This document shows positions 53,201-62,200 of a stretch of 64,000 bases of DNA, piece by piece. The translations under genes were made by a program, and so were the position numbers. Each line of letters starts with the position of its first letter. Within the stretch, counting starts at the first letter, position 1. Source of the DNA: Otis tarda (lineage: Eukaryota > Chordata > Aves > Otidiformes > Otididae); assembly GCA_026413225.1 (NCBI GenBank), contig CM048552.1, forward strand, positions 145,341,053 to 145,405,052, written 5' to 3'. The notes below the pieces were generated by a model. That model searched no databases and was not told the DNA's origin. It saw only the letters and a program-made list of their open reading frames with translations.

Positions 53201-56200
53201 TTTTTTGGGGGGGGGGGGGGGGGAGGAGGGTGAGGTAGAGATGGGGAACTTTGAAAGGCTGGTGCTCATTCAGATTCCTCTGGTCTGATAAACTTTTCCC
53301 TAGCAAACAGAGAACAGGTGTAGAGGTTTACAGTTTGATTTTGTTGATCGATGTAGCAGTTACAGCAGTTAATGCAGAACAACACAGCTGAGAAACCATT
53401 TCCCTTTCTAATATCCCCATATACACTGGCAACAGATACAAATACTTTTATGTTATGGCTTAACCTGGCTGTTGGGTTTTATACAGGTTTTAAAAGATGA
53501 GGAGAGAAATTGTTGTCTTCGTTACAGGACGTTCTGTCTGTTACCGCAGTCATGTTGTAAATTGTTGTATAGTTTGATTACTGTCACTAAATCCTCCGTT
53601 CAACACAATCTTTAATTTACAGCAAACTTATATTGCTTTGTCTATTGAGAGACACTCTCCCTCCACGTTGAAAAACTGTGCAACTCCAATAGCACTTATT
53701 AATTTGGCCTGTTAAAGTTAACTGAGGATGGCAGAACAACTGGCTGTTGTTGGTCATCATCACTTCAGGTACTACAGATGGTAATTCTTATCAATAGTTT
53801 TGTGGTCCTTCCAATGTTTGGAGCAGGTGCCATAGGAGGGAGGGCTATGTGGAATTTGTTGTCCTGGTTTTGGCAGGGATGGAGTTAATTTTCCTCTCAG
53901 TAGCTGGTGTGTTTTGGATTTTGTGTGTGAAGAATGTTGATAAACACCCTGATGATACCAGTTGTTGTGAATGAGACCAAGGACACTGTCCTGCTTTCCA
54001 AGTCTCGCTAATTTGCAGATGCAGGAAGCTGGGAGAAAGACAGACAGAATAATTGACCCAAACTGGCCAAAGAGAGTATTCCATGCCATAAATGTCATGC
54101 TCAGTATATAAGTAGGGGGTGGCCAGGGCGGGTATCTGCCTTCCTGGCATCCATCTTTTTCCCTTGTTTTGCTGGCATCGTTCTCTCTACCTTGCTGCGT
54201 CCCTTTTGCTCCTTTGCTTGCCGCTTGGTTTTGTTTCCGTGATCGCTGCTCAGGACGGGCTGTATCGCTCATTGGGACATCGGGTGGTAAGAAAACATAT
54301 ATTGTTCACTTTGTATATTTTAATGTCCTTGTATTCTGTTATTATTGTAGTTTTCCCTTGTTATTTTAGTCAATTGTCTTCATCTCAACCCACGAGTTCT
54401 TCTTCCTTCCCAATTCTCTCCCCCATCCCACTGGGGAGGGGGAGTGTGAGCGAGAAACTGTGTGATAATTCAGGCTAAACCATCACATTTGTGTAGCCTG
54501 AAAGTTAAGAGTTAACTATTTTGAATTACAGAATTTAATTTGGAGCAAATTGTAATCTACAAGGTTTATTAGTGCATTGGTGCTGATGCTTAACACATAT
54601 GTGTTAAAAGGCATGAAAAAAAATTCTGAAGAGATACCGAAGTCTGAAAAATCATTAGTAAAACTGAAGCATTTATTGTCATGTCAGCTGTTGTAAGCAA
54701 AAAGGAACAAGCCTGAAGATTGTGTGGAATAAATTGTTAGCATATCTTGTTACTGAAAACATGTGCTTTGTTTCACTGCTTGACTTCTGTGTTTTAGACT
54801 TCTTAAATTCTGGAATTTATCTCAGTATTTCTTATTTTTTTCCCTAAGGTGTGAATTCAAATGCAATATAAAAATAAAATAGTTGTTGCTTGCATATGTC
54901 TGTGTGCTTGATTCTGTAGAGCATATTACAAAATATAAAACCAGAGAAATTTTGGATTCTGGGCAAGACTACTTACAATCTATCAGGAAAAAAAATAGTG
55001 CTTAGACTTTTGTCTAGGGCCTGTTCTGTTTATTTAAATTGCTGTGTGCAACCTTTAAGATAATTATTTAGAGGTTCTAGCACAGGAATAGAGAACTTTG
55101 CTTCTTCTTATTCTGTAGTAAAAATCTGAAAAATAGAATTTCATTTTGGATAGGTGTAATTTTAGAGGATGATACAAGGTTAAGTAAGCCTTGAGGTAAA
55201 GTAATCAATAAAATAATGGAAAAGATGTTAACTAAGTGATTCTTCAAGGTAGAATTTACATATGTTACTTGAAAAAAATGTTTAATGCAAAGTTTTATTG
55301 TCAGTATTCATCGCTGTTCTGTTCCTACTTGGTTTAATGGGACAAAGCCTGATTTTCTATTTTTTAGAATCCTGACACTTTAAAAGTATTCCTTCTCTAT
55401 TTTGACAGGCCAGTTGGAATGCCAAAAATGGAAAAAGTTTACCTACATAACCCTAGCTCAGAAGAAACCATTACATTAGTATCAATATCTGCTACAACAT
55501 CACATTTTCACGCATCATTTTTTCAAAATAGGGTAAGTTATTCTGCTTTCTCAAAAAGAGCTTTTTTCTCCCCCTGCCCTTGAATGGGAGCTTGATTTCC
55601 CTCCCTTCTTTAAATGAGCTACTTACTGCAATAATCTCATGCCTAAAAATGTTAAGATACTGCAGTTCTTCATCTCCTATCAGTTACCGAGCAAATCTGA
55701 ACTAAGCACGGAAACACACACAAACCCTACTAGAAGAGAGGAAATGAAATAGTGCATAGGAGTTCTGACTGCACAGAAGCGTGTACTGTAACTGACTGTT
55801 CAACAGCAGTTCTGCTTTGTTGCTGTAGTGAGTGTTAAGTGCACATTGCCTTAGAGCACATACAGGAACAAGCTTTTTTAAAAAAATTTCTGAAAATTAA
55901 GCCCAGTGAAGAGGTGTTAGTGTGAAGCAGTCACTCCAATGCACTTACAACTATTACAATCATATGACAGGAACTTGCAAATTAAAAAGCATGCTGTCAG
56001 CAGGGTTAACTTTTAACCGCATTACTGTCAGATACAGTCCTAGTTTCATTTTTGTCTGCAGGGCCTGTGGTTTAGCAGGGGCCATGTAAACACTAAAAAC
56101 ATCAGAAAACCTGTCTATAAGCAGCCTTTCTCAGTTATGGAAGTCTTGTAGTAATTGCCTTTCTCCAGTCTTCTGTAAACTGTCAGTCCAAAATGTTTTT

Positions 56201-59200
56201 GTGATAAGCTGAACTCTTTAAATTCAGAATTCAACATAAAAGTTCAACTAAATATGAGCCTGCACTAGGTAATCATTGTCAAATATTGGGGTTTTTTTTT
56301 CACATTTTTATTTATCTGAAACTTGTACTCTTTTTTTCCAAATCTGCAGCAGAGTTTCTAACTTCAATTTTCCATAAGGAACACATAGAGATCTTCTGTA
56401 GCACAAACCCTATTCCACACCTGCAGGGTGGAATATCTTCAATAAGTATTTTTGCTTATTCCTCTGCTTACTTTTTTTTTTTTTCTCCCAGAAAATTCTT
56501 CCAGGAGGGAATACGTCCTTTGATGTCGTTTTCCTCGCAAGAGTAGTGGGAAATGTAGAGAACACTTTATTTATTAACACTTCTAATCATGGGGTATTTA
56601 CTTATCAGGTAAGAGAATTACCCTCATTCAGAAAAAGTTGTGAAGTGTGAATCAAACAGAGCAGTGTCTATTATGGTGTGCTTAACCATCCAAGGATATT
56701 TGCGGAATAGGTTTTGGTTTTTGTTTTTTTCTTTTTTTTAATCAGCCTAGTTGAAGATGTTTCCATCCCTGCTGCTGCTTGTAACACACAGATATACTCA
56801 GGGAGTGGTGCCACAGCCAGGGCTTTGGGTATCTAGACCACAGGGCGTGCTTTGAGAAGCCCGGGCTGCTAGGGGCGGATGGCGTGCACCTAACTGAGAA
56901 GGGGAAGATAGTGCTTGGACAAAGGCTTGCCAGACTCGTCTGGAGGGCTTTAAACTAGCGTTGTTGGGAGAGGGGGAGCACAGTTCAGCCCACTGCTGTT
57001 TGTTAGCATGGCGCCAGTGCCAGCACCAAGGGTCCAGAAGCTGAGGAAGGATCGCAGGTATGTGCAAGTGAATTTAAAGTGCGGTCCAAAAGAAGTCCTG
57101 TCGCTCCGGCCAGCAAGTCGCCTTTGACGTGGGCCCAGCTGAAGTGTCTCTATACCAATGCACGCAGCATGGGAAATAAACAGGAAGAGCTGGAGATGTG
57201 TGCACACGAGCAGGGCTACGACCTTGTTGGCATCATGGAGACGTGGCGGGACGACTCATGTGACTGGAGCATCAACATGGAGGGGTATAGGCTTTTTAGA
57301 AAGGACAGGAAGAGGAGACGAGGAGGGAGTGTTGCTCTCTATGTCAGCAACTGGCTGGAGTGTGTGGACCTCCGCCTGGGGATGGAGGAGGAGCTGACAG
57401 AGAGCTTATGAGTCAAGATTAGAGGATGGGGACGGACAGGGGACGTTACGGTGGAGGTCTGTAACAGGCCGCTTGGCCGGGAGGACAGAGCAGAGAAAGC
57501 GCTCTATAGGCAGATAGGAGCAGCCTCATGGTCACAAGCCCTGGTCCTCATGGGGGATTTCAACCACCCTGACATCTGTTGAAGAGATAACACGGCAGGG
57601 CACAGGCAGTCCAGGAGGTTCCTGGAATATGTGGACCACAACTTCCTCCTGCAGGCGATAGAGGAGCCGACAAGGAGGGGTGCCATGCTCGACCTTGTGC
57701 TCACCAACAGGGAGGGACTGGTGGGGGATGTGAAACTGAAGGACAGCCTTGGCTGCAGCGACCATGACACGGTGGAGTTCAAGATCCACGGGGCAGCGAG
57801 GAAACTACATGGCAAGCTCTCTGCCCTAGATTTCAAGAAGACGGACTTCGGCCTCTTCAGGGACCTGATGGGCAAAGTGCCATGGGAGGCGGCCCTGGAG
57901 GGAAGAGGGGCCCAGGAAAGTGGGTCCATATTCAAGGAGCACCTCCTCCAAGCTCAGCAGAGGTGCATCCCGATGAAGAAGAAGTCGGGCAAAAAGGCCA
58001 GGAGGCCTGTGTGGATGATCAAGGAGCTCCTGGACCAACTGAAAGTGAAGAAGGAAGCCTACAGAGGGTGGAAGCAGGGAGAGGTAGCCTGGGAGGACTA
58101 CAAAGAGGCTGTGTGAGTGGCCAGGGATCAGGTGAGGAAGGCTAAAGCCCTGACAGAATTGAATCTGGTCAGGGATATGAAAAGCAACAAGAAAAGCTTC
58201 TATAGGTATGTAGGGGGCAAAAGAAAGTCCAAGGAGAATGTAGGCCCCCTCTGGAGGGAAACCGGTGTCCTGGTTACCCGGGACATGGAGAAGGCTGAGG
58301 CACTCAATGATTTTTTTTCCTCACTCTTCACCAATAAGGGCTCTTGTCTCACCACCCAAGCTGTGGAAGGCACAAGCAGGGACTGCGAGGATGAAGAACT
58401 GCCCACTGTATTCGAAGAGCAGGTTCAGGAACATCTGAGGAACTTAAAGGTGCACAAGTCCATGGGACCTGATGAGAGCCATCCACAGGTCCTGAGGGAA
58501 CTGGCGGATGAAGTTGCCAAGCCACTGAGCATTGTATTTGAGAAGTTGTGGCGGTCTGGTGAGGTCCCCGATGACTGGAAGAGAGGGAACATAACCCCCA
58601 TTTTTAAAAAGTGGAACAAGGAAGACCCGGGCAACTACAGGCTGGTCAGCTTCATCTCTGTGCCTGGCAAGGTCATGGAGCAGATTCTCCTGGAAACCAT
58701 GCTAAGGCACATGGAGAGGAACGAGGTGGTTGGTGACAGCCAACACGGCTTCACCAAGGGCAGATCATGCCTGACCAATTTGGTGGCCTTCTATGATGGG
58801 GTGACGGCATCGGTGGACAAGGGAGGAGCAACTGACATCATCTGCCTGGGCTTGTGCAAAGCTTTTGACACTGTCCCATACGACATCCTTCTCTCTAAAC
58901 TAAAGAGGCATGGGTTTGATTGATGGACCACTCAGTGGATAAGGAGTTGGCTGGATTTCCGCACTCAGAGAGTGGTGGTCAACAGCTCAATGTCCAAGTG
59001 GAGATCAGTCATGAGTGGCATCCCTCAGGGGTCTGTGTTGGGCCCGGCCCTGTTCAGCATCTTTGTCAGCGACATGGACAGTGGGATAGAGTGCACCCTC
59101 AGCAAGTTCGCTGATGACACCAAGTTGTGTGGTGCCGTCGACACGCTAGAAGGGAGGGATGCCATCCAGAGGGACCTTGACAGGCTGGAGAGGTGGGCCC

Positions 59201-62200
59201 ATGCCAACCTCATGAAGCTCAACCAGGCCAAGTGCAAGGTCCTGCACCTGGGTCGTGGTAATCCCAGGCACAAATACAGGCTGGGCGGAGAATGGATTGA
59301 GAGCAGCCCTGAGGAGAAAGACTTGGGAGTGCTGGTGGATGAGAAGGTCAACATGAGCGGGCAATGCGCCCTTGCGGCCCAGAAGGCCAACCGCATCCTG
59401 GGCTGCATCAAGAGAAGCGTGGCCAGCAGGTCGAAGGAGGTGATTCTCCCCCTACTCTGCTCTGGTGAGACCCCACCTGGAGTACTGCGTCCAGTTCTGG
59501 AGCCCCCAACATAAGAAGGACACAGACCAGTTGGAGAGGGTCCAGAGGAGAGCCACAAAGATGATGAAAGGGCTGGACCACCTCTCTTATGAGGACAGGC
59601 TGAGAGAGTTGGGGCTGTTCAGCCTGGAGGAGGCTCCGGGGAGACCTGATAGCGGTCTTCCAGTACCTCAAGGGGGCCTACAAGAAAGATGGGGAGAGGC
59701 TGTTTAGTAGGGCCTGTTGCAATAGGACGAGGGGTAATGGTCTTGGGGGGAGGTAGATTTAGATTGGATATTAGGAGAAAATTTTTTACACCGAGGGTGG
59801 TAGAGCACTGGAACAGGTTGCCCAGAAAGGTGGTGGGTGCCCCATCCCTGGAAATGTTCAAGGCCAGGTTGAGTGAGGCTCTTAGCAACCTGATCTATTT
59901 GGGGATGTCCCTGCTCCTTGCAGGAGGGTTGGACTAGGTGAACTTTGAAGGTCCCTTCCAATTCTAACCATTCTATGATTCTATAATTCTATACCATTGT
60001 AAATATCTGTAGGGTAGTACTGTAAGCCAAATTGATGAAATTATATAGGGTTTTGAAATCCTCTCAACAGCCTTTTTGTTGTGCTGTTTTTGTGGCTCGT
60101 TGCAGTGATCTAGCTCATTCTTCAGCTCTGTACTCATCTGATCCAATGACAACACAATGTTATTCATTAAGCTGGCAAGAAGTTACTCACTTCAGATTCT
60201 GATAGATAAACCAGGCAGATGAGAGAGTCTGAAAGTCTGAAAAGTGAGATAAATACTCTTGTTGAAAGAATGTGACTCTGTCCATAGCAATGTTTTGAAA
60301 GCAACAACAAAAACAGTTCCTATACGGTTAGTCTGTTCCATAGTGGTATGATTAGAAAACATTTCACATCTTTTTAACCTTTAGCTGGTACCTGGTCTTT
60401 TAGAGTATAAGAGAGAAGATGATATGTTGACTTCCTGTGTTCTAAGTATGTCAGTGTAAGGAAGTAGGAGCTGTGAGAAATATGCACTAGCTGCAAACTG
60501 AACTAGTTGCTTTATTTCAGTGCTTTAGCATGATACTGGTTTTAAATATTCAGTTAGAAGTATACTGTAAAATTAATTGAAAAGAGTATTTGGTAGATTA
60601 CTAAAATAGGCAGATATGTTAGGCTCTGCAACAAGTACATACAACTACTTAAACTTTTTTCTTTTTCTGGACCAGGTGTTTGGCATTGGAGTACCGAACC
60701 CCTATCGATTGCGCCCATTTATTGGGGCACGAGTTCCTGTAAATAGCAGTTTTTCTCCTATAATAAATATACATAACCCTCACAGTGAACCTTTGCAGGT
60801 GAGCCTAAGAGAAAACTGTTGCGTGCTCATTTATGTTCATTATATTAAACTGAAATTTTGTTTATTTTGGTGGTACTTAAAATTCTGTTTGAACTTTAAA
60901 GCTATTTGAGGCCAAATCTTTCACATTATGTAAATGCTTATCAATTGTGTTAGAAATTGTAGATAATGCTCACAGATATCTTAATTTGCTAAATTCAGGT
61001 TTTACTGTGAAATTGCCATTTTTTAAATGGCCTTAATTGCTGCAAAATAAATAATTCAACTTCAGTGGTAATTAAGAAAAATACTGAAACAAACAAAGCA
61101 AAATATTTCTCGTGCTTTTAATCCAGGCATCTCTCTTAGCTTCCTTCTGCTTGTTTTGCACAGCACAAGGTGTCTTTAAGATGTACCCTAGGTTGGCAAG
61201 CATTCTTATGTTAAGGCAGGATTGGTGTCTATACTTAACCAAAGAAGTAAATGATGAACATGGTCTGATACTGTTAAGTAAATGATCCACAAACTGAGAA
61301 ATGTTACAGAAAGCACATAAAATCTAGCATGATGATATAGCAAATGGTTGTATCATCATTAAAAGTGGATTTGTAAGATACTCCAAGGTCAAGTAGTTGC
61401 ACATTGTTAGCAATAGTAGCTCATAATAATATCTGTTAACTAAAACAAGATCCCTCTAAAGCTGATTGCTAACATTTTCTTGTTATCCACTTCAGGTGGT
61501 AGAAATGTATTCCAGTGGAGGTGATCTCCATTTAGAGCTTCCAACAGGTCAGCAGGGAGGTACAAGGAAGCTATGGGTGAGTAGTCATGTCTTGCAGCAT
61601 TCATTCTACTTGTTTGGGGAAGTTTTACCTTGATGTGATTTTGGTGGGTTTTTACCAAGTTTGTTTCCTGTCATATAATCGTTAAAAATACTTCATAAAA
61701 ATTTAAATGGTAAAAGTCTGTTCATTGTATGGTAATAGGAACTGAAGGAAACATTAATTAAAAGAAGCCATCTGTATTGAGCTGTGCCTTTTTGAAATGA
61801 GAGGAGCAAGACGATTCCTGGTAGAATAAATTAAACCTATCTGAGCATTCAGGACAGTGTAGTCCTTCTGATGGCCTGTGAGCTGGATCTAACCCACAGG
61901 AAAAATATATGGATATTTATTTATTTTTAAGACCGAGAAAGTCCTTCCTGCAAATTACCATGAATGCATACATAGCTGAACAAACTTAGGGAAGAAGAAT
62001 CTATTGAGGACTACTAAATAAAATAGCAGTGTGTCTAGCTGCAGTAAATCCCTAGATCATGAATCAAGAGTGGCTTGAAACTGTTCTGGAAAGTATTCCT
62101 ACATGCATGCCGTGCAGTTAATCCTTACTCTTCATGTCTGCTGCTGGAAACAGAGTAGTGGGTTGGATGGACTCGTAGTCTGGCCCTTTACGTTGTTTTG

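Larger units (their letters stand above)
44593..55408 (+). other. TMEM131: TMEM131 intron 4 (10,816 bp)
   Basis: Phase-2 intron. It holds a MIR-like remnant (about 49515-49600), solo LTRs at 51310-52447 (- strand) and 53860-54487 (+ strand), a G-run with G/T-rich lead-in (53140-53230), a small tandem repeat at 45563-45584 and an 18-bp palindrome at 54590. No other gene is seen. Confidence 0.85.
56609..60675 (+). other. TMEM131: TMEM131 intron 6 (4,067 bp)
   Basis: About 79% of this intron is one sense CR1 (56795-59993). The flanks of about 190 and 680 bases are ordinary AT-rich intron ending in the acceptor GACCAG. Confidence 0.9.

Noticed and set aside
53772..54478. Frames of 101-166 codons on both strands
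   Set aside because: They overlap the solo LTR at 53860-54487 and have no retroviral or host domain.
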